A DNA stretch of 29,603 nucleotides from Bacillota bacterium (GTDB taxonomy: Bacteria; Bacillota; Clostridia; Christensenellales; SZUA-584), in assembly GCA_023459495.1 (NCBI GenBank), contig JAEWTL010000044.1, positions 1 to 29,603 on the forward strand, written 5' to 3'. Made by a program: the position numbers and the translations under genes. The notes beneath the pieces are model-generated. The model was not told where the DNA came from and made no database searches. It saw only the letters and a program-made list of their open reading frames with translations. This document shows, in pieces, positions 6,726-12,880 of this stretch. Positions within the stretch are counted from its first letter, which is position 1. Each line of letters opens with the position of its first letter.

Positions 6726-7462
6726 TCACCAAAACGACGAGAACAACCCAGACGAAAACACAGAGAAGAACCACCTCAAGAAGAACGAAACCACATACGC
6801 CGGTAGAGAGTACAAACCACCCATTTCACCCACAGGAATAGTCGCCGTATTGAGCGTTATCAGAGAGAAGGTTTATGCCCACATAAGAGAGAAAATTCGT
6901 GGGAGGTATAAGTGGGAAGGGAAGGAGGGGTATCGCTACTTTTTCCGCATAAATTCAAGCCATAGTTTTCATCCCCCGTAACGTCCCTTTCCACCCCTTC
7001 GGTCAGCCTTCGGGCCATCCAGGGAAAAGGCCATGTCCCTTTTCAGAAACGGGAGCGTCGCCGCAGGGAAAAGGCTGGAGGTTTTCAGGGAAACGGTGGG
7101 AATCCCGCTATACGAACCGGGAAAAGGCTGGCTGCCGGTCGGGAAACGGGTACACCCCGGTACAGAGCGAGGGACGACTGCGGGAGCGGTGCGGGAAATC
7201 TTCGGGAGTGCGCCTTACTCTTCACTCGCCTGAAAATCGCGGGGGAGTGTCGTTCCCTCTCGTGCAGCTGCTGAACTCCATTCTGCCAGACCATCCTCGG
7301 GTCTCAAGCGATTTCAGTAGGTTTTCGGGGAGAAGAAAATTCTGCCCACCAGCCCTGCGGCGCGCGTAGAGCAGAATATCGTAAATACTGGTTCCCGTGT
7401 CGTTCCCGGATACTCACTACCCAGCCTGGCTTTCCCGACATAAAATCCTTTTTCGCCTATGT

Positions 7463-7502
7463 CTTATTGCGATAATAACACCAACAAGAAAACAACGTGT
7501 TT
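7463..7502 (+). promoter_or_regulatory. Cassette promoter with operator
   Basis: The extended -10 element TGC-GATAAT (7468-7476) is followed by AACACCAACAAG and the operator AAACAACGTGTTT (7490-7502, one mismatch). The block is nearly the same as those at 9971-10018 and 10455-10503, which shows a duplicated regulatory module. The operator would cover about +7 to +20 of the transcript. Confidence 0.7.
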
Positions 7503-7534
7503 AGACGTTATATAAACGAAGTGAGGATGAAGAG

Positions 7535-7752
7535 ATGATTAAGATGCCTGTGACGGTTGAGGTGTGGGGCGTGGATTCCCTGGCTGAGTGTCTGGATGCA
7601 GTGGGGCCGGAGTTGTACCGCAAGTTGTGGTCGTTCGTCCCGCAGAAGGGGAATCGCCCAAAGGGAAGGATATCTGGCACCTGCTGAGTGAAGATGAAAA
7701 GCGGGAGCTGGTGGACGCGGTACACAGCGAGTTCCCGGAGGACGAAGATTAA
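7535..7752 (+). pseudogene. Frameshifted small cassette gene (about 71 residues if restored)
   Basis: The frame from ATG 7535, with GAGG about 9 nt upstream, runs MIKMPVTVEVWGVDSLAECL and ends at TGA 7685-7687 after 50 codons. The neighbouring frame carries a natural-looking C-terminus, DIWHLLSEDEKRELVDAVHS, that ends at TAA 7750-7752. One extra G in the GGGG run at about 7649 would join the two into a single acidic protein. This fits a one-base deletion in a G run, by mutation or sequencing error. A programmed -1 shift is less likely because no standard slippery heptamer is present. The family is unknown. A weak hairpin follows. Confidence 0.6.
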
Positions 7753-7759
7753 GAGTGAG

Positions 7760-7780
7760 GTCACCAGCACGGTGGCTTTT
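7760..7780 (+). terminator. Weak cassette terminator
   Basis: GTCACC (7760-7765) pairs with GGTGGC (7771-7776) with one G-T pair, followed by TTTT. It is a degraded form of the GGCCACCA/TGGTGGCC hairpins that close the later cassettes. Confidence 0.45.
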
Positions 7781-7843
7781 GTCGCTATTAACCTCCGGGG
7801 CAGCGCAGCACCGTAACGATATACTTTGTGGCCGTTTTCTTAC

Positions 7844-7879
7844 TGGTATTGTTTACGCAATTCAGAAAACAACATGTTT
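7844..7879 (+). promoter_or_regulatory. Cassette promoter with operator
   Basis: The extended -10 TGG-TATTGT (7844-7852) is followed by the operator AAACAACATGTTT (7867-7879, one mismatch). The upstream GCCGTTTT segment and the whole block are closely similar to 8322-8370, so these two cassettes share a promoter subtype. Confidence 0.7.
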
Positions 7880-7891
7880 AAGGATTGCTTT

Positions 7892-8221
7892 ATGTTTGCA
7901 AATATCGACATCAACCAAATCAAGAAAATGACTCAAAAAGAGTTTGACCAGTTTTATGAGTTAGAAGGTTGGTCTTCCACGCTGATCAATTCGCGCTGGG
8001 TGCTTGAGCTGATGACTCGTGATGATGCTCCTGCTTTGATTATTTGCGACATGGGTGAAGAGGCTGACTTTATGGATATGAGCGAATTTTGTGTGGACAC
8101 ATACAACCGCAGCCAGAAGTACTACTTCACATGCGATAGCGAGAATGACGTGATTTCTAAGCTCTATCTTCACCTTGTCCAGCATTGGGACGTGCAGGAA
8201 TTCCTTGAGTTATTCGCGTAA
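7892..8221 (+). CDS. Hypothetical acidic protein, 109 aa
   Basis: No family was recognised. The protein is acidic and rich in aromatic residues, with segments MTQKEFDQFYELEGWSS and LHLVQHWDVQEFLELFA that suggest a small soluble fold of a type often found in phage early proteins that act on host factors. The frame is open further upstream through the operator, but AAGGA at 7880-7884, 7 nt before ATG 7892, fixes the start. The gene stands alone between an operator-controlled promoter and its own terminator. Confidence 0.75.
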   Translation: MFANIDINQIKKMTQKEFDQFYELEGWSSTLINSRWVLELMTRDDAPALIICDMGEEADFMDMSEFCVDTYNRSQKYYFTCDSENDVISKLYLHLVQHWDVQEFLELFA

Positions 8222-8230
8222 GCCCAACCA

Positions 8231-8253
8231 AAGCCAGCACCGCCTGCTGGCTT
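8231..8253 (+). terminator. Cassette terminator
   Basis: AAGCCAGCA (8231-8239) pairs perfectly with TGCTGGCTT (8245-8253) around a 5-nt loop, followed by AACTTCT. It closes the single-gene cassette. Confidence 0.7.
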
Positions 8254-8334
8254 AACTTCTCTGTAGCCGCAGGGAAGAACCACCTTTAGATAATTCATGT
8301 GCCTGAGCAATATGCTTTGTAGCCGTTTTTACAC

Positions 8335-8370
8335 TGGTATTATTTACGCCATTGAGAAAACAATTTGTTT
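8335..8370 (+). promoter_or_regulatory. Cassette promoter with perfect operator
   Basis: The extended -10 TGG-TATTAT (8335-8343) is followed by the perfect palindrome AAACAATTTGTTT (8358-8370), which ends 3 bp before the GGAG ribosome binding site of the gene. A repressor here would cover the start of the transcript. Confidence 0.75.
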
Positions 8371-8381
8371 ACGGAGTGGTG

Positions 8382-8693
8382 ATGAATACTTCATTGGTGC
8401 TGGGTCTTGCTGAAGGCCAGGAGAGAAAAGAAAAACCAACCTTAATGGGGCATCTCACATTGCTGGATATCGTAGCGAATGGGACTTCTATCCGTCTGTT
8501 TCGTGAAAAAGCCATTACCTTCGACGCGGGCAATTTTACGCGCTATGTGATGGTAGTTCGTCGCCAGCGTGGAAGAGGGTGGATGTCGGTCCAGAAAATG
8601 TGGCCAGAGGACCAGCTTGAACTGGCGCTGATGGAAGCCAACCGTGTCGCCCAACAAGAGATCCAACGAGCGTCTGTTCAGGCGGTAGCTTAA
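8382..8693 (+). CDS. Hypothetical basic protein, 103 aa
   Basis: No family was recognised. After a short N-terminus the protein is predicted to alternate short strands (TSIRLFREKAITF, RYVMVVRRQRGRGWMSV) and ends in a helix (DQLELALMEANRVAQQEIQR). The Arg-rich central segment could bind nucleic acid. The ATG at 8382 is chosen over the in-frame upstream start because GGAG at 8373-8376 is well placed and the upstream part would translate the operator itself. It is a single-gene cassette closed by a strong terminator. Confidence 0.75.
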   Translation: MNTSLVLGLAEGQERKEKPTLMGHLTLLDIVANGTSIRLFREKAITFDAGNFTRYVMVVRRQRGRGWMSVQKMWPEDQLELALMEANRVAQQEIQRASVQAVA

Positions 8694-8727
8694 ACATGTG
8701 CAAGCAGTAGTTAGTCGAATGTACGAC

Positions 8728-8755
8728 AGCCCCGCCAATCCTTCGGGGCTTTTTT
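8728..8755 (+). terminator. Strong rho-independent terminator
   Basis: AGCCCCG (8728-8734) pairs with CGGGGCT (8744-8750) and is followed by a run of T (8750-8755). It is one of the best terminators in the window and closes the 8382 cassette. Confidence 0.85.
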
Positions 8756-8758
8756 GTA

Positions 8759-8787
8759 TTGTAAGTACTTACTTATGATAATAAAAT
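8759..8787 (+). promoter_or_regulatory. Promoter overlapped by a perfect GTAAGTACTTAC palindrome
   Basis: TTGTAA (8759-8764) and TAAAAT (8782-8787) form a promoter with a 17-bp spacer. The perfect palindrome GTAAGTACTTAC (8761-8772) covers the -35 and the start of the spacer, so a bound protein would compete with RNA polymerase or contact it. This is the only gene in the accessory array controlled by this second palindrome instead of AAACAANTTGTTT. Confidence 0.65.
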
Positions 8788-8814
8788 TAAAAATTAAACA
8801 CTAAGGAGAGTGAA

Positions 8815-9210
8815 ATGACCGTTAAACGCGAAAATCTGACCCTGGATATGTATTATGCATCAGAGACGGAAAATGGAGACAAAGTTGCAAAAATTACAAT
8901 TGTGCTACGCGATAATACCTCCGGCGAAGAAGTTCACACCAGTACCTTAACTCGCACCGGCGAGGCCACAAAGGGGAAATATTCGGTGCGTTACCAAAGC
9001 ATCAGTAATGCTTCTGACCCTTTACTGATAAAACTGGAAACTCATTTCCGTGGCGCGGATCAGACGTTGTTTGAAAATTTGATGAAAAAGGTCGATACGG
9101 TTTATACATCGAGTTTAAATACCAATAGTACCTGGATGGGACAACACGGTCTGCGAATAATCTCCGGCGAAAAGATCGACACCATTGTCCCTGAAAGCGT
9201 ATTCGCTTAA
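8815..9210 (+). CDS. Hypothetical protein, 131 aa
   Basis: No family was recognised. The protein looks all-beta, with strands such as KVAKITIVLRDNT and GKYSVRYQSISN, and has no signal peptide. AAGGAG sits 8-9 nt before the ATG, an excellent ribosome binding site. It is a single-gene cassette with a different operator (GTAAGTACTTAC) from its neighbours, closed by a GC-rich hairpin. Its regulation therefore seems separate from the rest of the array. Confidence 0.75.
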   Translation: MTVKRENLTLDMYYASETENGDKVAKITIVLRDNTSGEEVHTSTLTRTGEATKGKYSVRYQSISNASDPLLIKLETHFRGADQTLFENLMKKVDTVYTSSLNTNSTWMGQHGLRIISGEKIDTIVPESVFA

Positions 9211-9221
9211 TCCTCTTTGAA

Positions 9222-9245
9222 TGGCGCGTACCCCGCGCCATTTTC
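9222..9245 (+). terminator. Cassette terminator
   Basis: TGGCGCG (9222-9228) pairs with CGCGCCA (9234-9240) and is followed by TTTTC. It ends the 8815 gene. Confidence 0.75.
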
Positions 9246-9255
9246 TTATGCCCGA

Positions 9256-9293
9256 TAACAATTTGTTTTCTGCCTTATCTGATTTGTGAAAAT
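9256..9293 (+). promoter_or_regulatory. Cassette promoter with upstream operator
   Basis: TAACAATTTGTTT (9256-9268, one mismatch to the operator) overlaps the -35 area, and an extended -10 TGT-GAAAAT follows at 9285-9293. The arrangement matches those at 2564 and 5331, where the operator precedes the -10, instead of following it as in most cassettes. Confidence 0.6.
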
Positions 9294-9327
9294 GATTTCA
9301 CTGAAGCAACTTAATAAGGAAACCATC

Positions 9328-9702
9328 ATGGGGCTTGATATCTACATCGAGACGCAGCCAAAAAACGATCTGAATAACGAGGCATCCAGAAAGCAGGTTG
9401 CTTACTTCCGTAAGTTCAATGCGCTCGTTGGGTGGATGGAGCGCAACGTAGGTGAAGTCGAAAATTGTGAGCTTTTAGAATTAACGATGAATGACATTTG
9501 TTTTCTGAAGGCTCATTTGATGCACATAAACGAAAGTAATTGCGAAGAGTACTTGCCTACCCAGGAAGGTTTTTTCTTCGGCAGTCAGGAGTACGATGAA
9601 GGTTACTGGCATGATGTGGGGGAGTTGAAAGAGATTGTGGAAGATCTGATTAAGAACCACGACTTTCACAATAATAGACTGACCTTCTGCGCCTGGTGGT
9701 AA
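9328..9702 (+). CDS. Hypothetical phage protein of the MGLD(I/M)Y type, 124 aa
   Basis: The N-terminus MGLDIYIE and the following AYFRKFNALVGWME match a widespread family of small phage and plasmid proteins that begin MGLDMYL and continue with a (Y/F)WRK.N..H.W segment; no function is known. The C-terminal half is acidic and ends in a Trp pair. ATG 9328 is chosen because AAGGA lies 8 nt upstream and the protein then starts with the conserved family motif; an earlier in-frame ATG would translate the promoter. A 47-codon gene follows after 2 bases. Confidence 0.8.
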   Translation: MGLDIYIETQPKNDLNNEASRKQVAYFRKFNALVGWMERNVGEVENCELLELTMNDICFLKAHLMHINESNCEEYLPTQEGFFFGSQEYDEGYWHDVGELKEIVEDLIKNHDFHNNRLTFCAWW

Positions 9703-9704
9703 AT

Positions 9705-9848
9705 ATGGGCGATTTCAAGAAACGCCTGAAGGAGAGAGCCGAGATGGTCAGAAAGCGAAACGCCTCTTCTGTCATAAGATACGCAAGGCAGTTTAGTCGC
9801 AACAACAAATCAGTTGAGGAAAAGATCCTTAGCGTAATCGGGCGATAA
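9705..9848 (+). CDS. Small basic protein, 47 aa
   Basis: This short frame begins 2 nt after the stop of the preceding gene and ends just before that cassette's terminator, so it is probably the second gene of a two-gene cassette, translated by coupling. It is very basic (MGDFKKRLKERAEMVRKRN) and helical, which suggests RNA or DNA binding or a partner for the acidic protein encoded upstream. There is no strong ribosome binding site of its own. The family is unknown. Confidence 0.6.
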   Translation: MGDFKKRLKERAEMVRKRNASSVIRYARQFSRNNKSVEEKILSVIGR

Positions 9849-9853
9849 TTATT

Positions 9854-9877
9854 AAGGCCACCAGCATTGGTGGTCTT
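9854..9877 (+). terminator. Cassette terminator (GGCCACCA type)
   Basis: AAGGCCACCA (9854-9863) pairs with TGGTGGTCTT (9868-9877) with one G-T pair around a 4-nt loop. The stem is almost the same as that at 10324-10349. Confidence 0.75.
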
Positions 9878-9983
9878 AAATGACTTTTAATAACCGAAGG
9901 TTAGTTTGAAACCTGGCTATCAACTTCCAGAACCTTTCTTGTGTATTCAGCCTGTATTAACTTCTTTTATGCCTTATCTACAC

Positions 9984-10018
9984 TGCGATAATTACACCAA
10001 CAAGAAAACAATATGTTT
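9984..10018 (+). promoter_or_regulatory. Cassette promoter with operator
   Basis: The extended -10 TGC-GATAAT (9984-9992) is followed by TACACCAACAAG and the operator AAACAATATGTTT (10006-10018, one mismatch). The block is nearly identical to 7468-7502. Confidence 0.7.
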
Positions 10019-10037
10019 ACGCAGTGAGGATATGCTC

Positions 10038-10319
10038 ATGACTGATTTCACCATTACCCCTAAAGCACAAAATGTATTCCTTGAATCATGGCTGGACTTG
10101 CCGGAAACAGAACAGCAAGAAATGGATCATGTGGAATATGACGAGCAGGTAAGCACGCGATTCTTCCACTTTGAGGGCTGCGTTTACGACATTGCCGACT
10201 TCATGCGAGATGACCGCTTCCCTGAATGGCACGCAAGCTATCCACTAAACGCCTTCGCCATGCTGATGATCCGTGTGGATGATTCAGGGGATACCATCGA
10301 CATCGGTCTGTTCCACTAA
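10038..10319 (+). CDS. Hypothetical acidic protein, 93 aa
   Basis: No family was recognised. The small acidic protein has segments FFHFEGCVYDIADFMR and AFAMLMIRVDDSGDTIDIGL typical of a compact alpha/beta fold. Of the two ATG codons at 10032 and 10038, the second is preferred because GAGGA at 10026-10030 lies 7 nt before it and only 1 nt before the first. It is a single-gene cassette with the operator upstream and a perfect hairpin downstream. Confidence 0.75.
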   Translation: MTDFTITPKAQNVFLESWLDLPETEQQEMDHVEYDEQVSTRFFHFEGCVYDIADFMRDDRFPEWHASYPLNAFAMLMIRVDDSGDTIDIGLFH

Positions 10320-10323
10320 AGAG

Positions 10324-10349
10324 TAAGGCCACCAATGCTGGTGGCCTTA
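10324..10349 (+). terminator. Cassette terminator (perfect 11-bp stem)
   Basis: TAAGGCCACCA (10324-10334) pairs perfectly with TGGTGGCCTTA (10339-10349) around a 4-nt loop. It is the best-kept member of the GGCCACCA hairpin series. Confidence 0.75.
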
Positions 10350-10381
10350 AATGACCATCCTGTTTCCCGCAGGCTAAAAAC

Positions 10382-10441
10382 ACCAACCTCTTACCTCCAG
10401 GCAACCGACAAACCCACCTGTTCCCGTCCGGCTACCGCAAC
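10382..10441 (+). repeat. Two further copies of the ACCCACCT...ACCG repeat
   Basis: Units starting ACCAACCT (10382) and ACCCACCT (10412), 30 bp apart, each continue to a GGCWACCG end. They match the three units at 6353-6440. They lie between a cassette terminator and the next cassette promoter. Confidence 0.55.
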
Positions 10442-10449
10442 TTTCCACT

Positions 10450-10503
10450 TTGACGCCTTATTCGTACAACGATAATTAACACCAACAAGAAAACAATTTG
10501 TTA
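10450..10503 (+). promoter_or_regulatory. Cassette promoter with operator
   Basis: TTGACG (10450-10455) and GATAAT (10471-10476) form a promoter with a short 15-bp spacer, followed by AACACCAACAAG and the operator AAACAATTTGTTA (10491-10503, one mismatch). It belongs to the same duplicated block as 7468-7502 and 9984-10018 but lacks the TG of the extended -10. Confidence 0.7.
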
Positions 10504-10523
10504 TTTACGATAAGGAATTAATC

Positions 10524-11006
10524 ATGAATTTTATCGCTACTGTAAACGCACCCGCACATGGCAATATCGCTGTAACGTTCTCTGACATTGAAAAACGAGT
10601 ACTTGGTGCATGGCGCGACAATGAGACGGTAGAACTGTCAGCACAAGAAAAATGCATTATTGCACGCGACATCATTGGCAATCGTCGTTACTCGCGGGTA
10701 TTTGAGAAAGCATATGTGGTAAATTCTGGATTCGGAACGTTCGTCTTTCCGGTGCGCTCCGGGCGATTCTGCCAGTCCAAGCTGATTGAGTTCGCTACGC
10801 AGATTTCTGTCTGGATTAAAACTCAATCGTCGTTCAAATTTTCCGACGATGAAGCAGTATCGCAGGGGATGCGGATCGCCAACAATGCAATAAAATGCAA
10901 AAACATTACGTATGCCGCTGGCGTTGACACATGGAAACTGTTTTGCGCTAACTTTATGCTGAATGTATACGCAAGCAACCGCATCCACATCCTTGATGGC
11001 GTGTAA
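10524..11006 (+). CDS. Hypothetical protein, 160 aa
   Basis: No family was recognised. The protein starts with a probable beta region (NFIATVNAPAHGNIAVTFSD) followed by helices and a C-terminal segment with three Cys residues. There is no signal peptide or membrane segment. AAGGA lies 9 nt upstream of the ATG. It is the last rightward cassette of the accessory array, with a repressible promoter upstream and a terminator directly after; leftward genes start beyond 11.6 kb. Confidence 0.75.
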   Translation: MNFIATVNAPAHGNIAVTFSDIEKRVLGAWRDNETVELSAQEKCIIARDIIGNRRYSRVFEKAYVVNSGFGTFVFPVRSGRFCQSKLIEFATQISVWIKTQSSFKFSDDEAVSQGMRIANNAIKCKNITYAAGVDTWKLFCANFMLNVYASNRIHILDGV

Positions 11007-11014
11007 CTGAGAAG

Positions 11015-11040
11015 AGGGCCAGAAACGGCCCTTTCTCTAT
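11015..11040 (+). terminator. Cassette terminator
   Basis: AGGGCC (11015-11020) pairs with GGCCCT (11027-11032) and is followed by TTCTCTAT. It ends the 10524 gene. Confidence 0.7.
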
Positions 11041-11557
11041 AGCCACCAGCTGCCGCAGGGAAATTTTCAGAAACGGCGAGGAACGCATTCATGAGCCGAA
11101 GGGAAACGGCCAGGATTTTTTCGGGAAACGGCGGGGGTCGCCTTTATGTAGAAAACTGAGCGGGAGAAACCCGGAATCGCGCCAGAAATTGCGTAGCGGC
11201 GCTGGGGTAGCGCTGGTGGGGTTTCAGCCCCTGGGCCATCCAGATAGCTTTCGCTATGTGATTATGTGAATCCGTGGGTAAATCACTGTAAGCGCGTACA
11301 CGTTGCCCAACGTGGCGATCATATGCGAGCGGATACAAAACAACACAAAGAGCCGATCCGCGCCGACAAATAAACGCGGATCACATAGCAAGACTAAAAG
11401 CCAATGATTAACCATACTCTATAGCGCAATATAACGCGTTTTAAGCGCGTTAATGTGTTAAGTAATGGGTATGTACTGACAAGGATATAAAAGCGCGTTT
11501 ATGGCGTTATTTTGGTGCTTATTTTTATGTTGTTGGAGTGAGTTAAAGACAATAAAA
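11041..11557. other. Gene-free region with GGGAAACGG words and short inverted repeats
   Basis: No supported gene was found. The first 90 bp repeat the GCCGCAGGGAA and GGGAAACGG words seen at 7040-7210. Inverted repeats are GATCCGCG/CGCGGATC (11355-11362 and 11375-11382, 12-nt loop) and AACGCG/CGCGTT (11433-11438 and 11446-11451). A 13-bp direct repeat AAGCGCGTTWATG occurs at 11443-11455 and 11491-11503. This is the junction between the rightward array and the leftward block. Confidence 0.45.
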
Positions 11558-11579
11558 AACGCGCCATCATTGGCGCGTT
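11558..11579 (-). terminator. Terminator for leftward transcription
   Basis: AACGCGCCA (11558-11566) pairs with TGGCGCGTT (11571-11579) around TCAT. Read on the minus strand, the stem is followed by TTTTTTATT, so it ends leftward transcripts coming from 11.9-12.6 kb. Confidence 0.8.
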
Positions 11580-11605
11580 ATGGTGGGAGTATTGGAAACG
11601 AAAAA

Positions 11606-11624
11606 AGCGCCCATAGTGGGCGCT
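11606..11624 (-). terminator. Terminator after the 11630-11860 gene
   Basis: AGCGCCCA and TGGGCGCT form a perfect 8-bp stem with a 3-nt loop, followed on the minus strand by TTTTTTCG. The same 19 bp recurs at 11880-11898 on the other side of the gene. Confidence 0.8.
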
Positions 11625-11629
11625 CGATT

Positions 11630-11860
11630 TTATTTGTGTAAACTAATTTTGAATCCCATTTCTACAAACGCTTTTAACATTAAAAAGATATCAGCGTCAT
11701 TCACGTCTGCTTTTTTTCGCTCCTGGTCGTTCAATAAGTCAATTTTGCGCGTTGTTTCATTTATAAACTCGACTGCGCGCCCAGCGATCCCAGCGATCCC
11801 AGCGATGCGATTAACATAATATTCATTATGGACGTTAACGCCAGCGATAAGAACAAACAT
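11630..11860 (-). CDS. Hypothetical protein, 76 aa
   Basis: No family was recognised. The N-terminus MFVLIAGVNVHNEYY is followed by a tandem IAGIAG repeat, encoded by repeated 9-nt units (GATCCCAGC on the plus strand, 11784-11802), then a charged helix and the end MLKAFVEMGFKISLHK. A near-consensus AAGGAG lies 8 nt before the ATG. It follows the 216-aa gene on the same strand and is bracketed by two identical 19-bp hairpins, so its level may be set by partial termination. The 9-nt repeats may vary in number between isolates. Confidence 0.65.
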   Translation of the reverse strand: MFVLIAGVNVHNEYYVNRIAGIAGIAGRAVEFINETTRKIDLLNDQERKKADVNDADIFLMLKAFVEMGFKISLHK

Positions 11861-11879
11861 GATTAAGCTCCTTAAAACT

Positions 11880-11898
11880 AGCGCCCATAGTGGGCGCT
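11880..11898 (-). terminator. Intercistronic hairpin identical to 11606-11624
   Basis: AGCGCCCATAGTGGGCGCT repeats the terminator stem found after the next gene. On the minus strand it is followed by AGTTTTAAGGAG, a weaker T tract that runs into the ribosome binding site of the 76-aa gene, so it may act as an attenuator. Confidence 0.6.
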
Positions 11899-11910
11899 AT
11901 ATCCATCTAA

Positions 11911-12561
11911 TTACGCTTTGAAAGCATCAGCCAGATAGTTATAAAAATCATTTTTAACGAAGCGATATTGCTGTGATCCGTTTTTCGCTGCACCCATTCC
12001 TTTGATTTTTTCGACCAGTCCCAGACGTTCGCAAAGATTGATAAGCTGATTTGCTTGAGTGTATCCAGCGTCTAATTTTATTTCGTTGGCTTTTTTCGCT
12101 TCATTCATTAAATCGAAAACAGCGCCATTAGTGAACGTGTCGATCTCGTCGTTAATCATATCGATTAACGCGAATACACGAGATCCGGACATATCAGCGA
12201 CGGAATAAACGCATTTACCAGACTTAATGGATTTAACCAGATAAACCAATTTTTCCAGTGAATAACTATTAGTCATTGCTTCGCGGAAAAATGCTTCAGG
12301 TGCTTGTTTGCTTGCTTTAATCGCGTAGTAAAACACGCCAGCTAATTTTTCATCATTAACAGCGTTTAAAACGTTGTTCGTGAAATAAGCTAATTTAGTA
12401 GACGCTGCAAGCATGTTAGCTTTATCCGCTTTTGTGTGTGTACCATTTTTATAATGATTGTTATAAGTCTGGGTAGCGTTGTTGGCTGCAACTTGTAACT
12501 CATTAGCGATAACCACAGCAGCGTCGATGATAGCTTTTTTAGAAATGGTAACGTTAGACAT
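11911..12561 (-). CDS. Hypothetical protein with possible C-terminal winged helix, 216 aa
   Basis: No family was recognised. The protein is helical, rich in Asn, Ala and Lys, and soluble. The last 60 residues (YTQANQLINLCERLGLVEKI, then a turn, then SQQYRFVKNDFYNYL) fit a winged-helix DNA-binding domain. A clear sigma70-type promoter lies upstream (12632-12659), and AAGGAT is about 9 nt before the ATG. The strong promoter and own leader suggest high expression, perhaps in the lysogenic or plasmid state. The repeated Ala/Asn-rich N-terminal helices could form an oligomer. A DNA-binding role is an inference from the C-terminal pattern only. Confidence 0.75.
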   Translation of the reverse strand: MSNVTISKKAIIDAAVVIANELQVAANNATQTYNNHYKNGTHTKADKANMLAASTKLAYFTNNVLNAVNDEKLAGVFYYAIKASKQAPEAFFREAMTNSYSLEKLVYLVKSIKSGKCVYSVADMSGSRVFALIDMINDEIDTFTNGAVFDLMNEAKKANEIKLDAGYTQANQLINLCERLGLVEKIKGMGAAKNGSQQYRFVKNDFYNYLADAFKA

Positions 12562-12631
12562 GATGTTAATCCTTAATAAGAGTAAAAATAAAATTCTTGT
12601 ATCGTTAGCGTGTTCGCTTTCGATGTGAGTA

Positions 12632-12659
12632 ATTATCGATATGCAGAAATTAAAATCAA
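12632..12659 (-). promoter_or_regulatory. Leftward sigma70-type promoter
   Basis: On the minus strand TTGATT (12659-12654) and GATAAT (12637-12632) are spaced by 16 bp, about 70 bp upstream of the 216-aa gene. The surrounding 12.58-12.83 kb is AT-rich and holds no gene. Confidence 0.65.
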
Positions 12660-12768
12660 GAGTTTTTTACGCGGGAGCGAAAAAATTTTTATTCAATAAA
12701 AATCAAAGTCTTAGAAATAAAACGCGTTTTCTCGAAGGTGTTGCCTAAATAAATTCCCTATTCGGTCA

Positions 12769-12880
12769 ATCACCCTTATATATTTAAAGTGAAATCGGGA
12801 TTAGGGAAAATAAATATAACGGGAAGTGACACATAAAATAATAACCGGACTTAGCCGGTTATCACCCTTATAGATTTAAA
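12769..12880. repeat. 20-bp direct repeat near the end of gene 12876
   Basis: ATCACCCTTATAKATTTAAA occurs at 12769-12788 and 12861-12880. The second copy includes the stop codon of the 12876-13400 gene, so the first copy may be a leftover of a duplication or deletion at this gene end. Confidence 0.5.
12841..12862 (-). terminator. Terminator after the 12876-13400 gene
   Basis: ATAACCGG (12841-12848) pairs with CCGGTTAT (12855-12862) around a 6-nt loop and is followed on the minus strand by TATTTTATG. It ends the two-gene leftward operon. Confidence 0.75.

Larger units (their letters stand above)
5930..7462. other. Gene-free, repeat-rich region with a switch in strand composition
   Basis: No credible gene was found in these 1.5 kb; the open frames present have unnatural composition. 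From about 6300 to 6830 the plus strand is rich in A and C (25 C against 9 G in 6361-6420); from about 6840 to 7300 it is G-rich (22 G against 13 C in 7021-7080). The first 200 bp hold four copies of a CGTCAA/TTGACG word between 6076 and 6200. A 17-bp segment AAAATTCTGCSCACCAG occurs at 6152-6168 and, with one change, at 7336-7352. The region contains two repeat families described separately. It could be a replication origin or incompatibility region, or DNA assembled by repeated insertion of accessory genes. Confidence 0.5.

Noticed and set aside
7033..7233. 66-codon open frame in the G-rich region
   Set aside because: It covers the GGGAAACGG words, has no promoter or good ribosome binding site, and its translation resembles no protein pattern. 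A weak possibility remains.
11144..11338. 64-codon minus-strand frame
   Set aside because: No ribosome binding site, unusual composition, and overlap with inverted repeats and GC-rich words; treated as non-coding.
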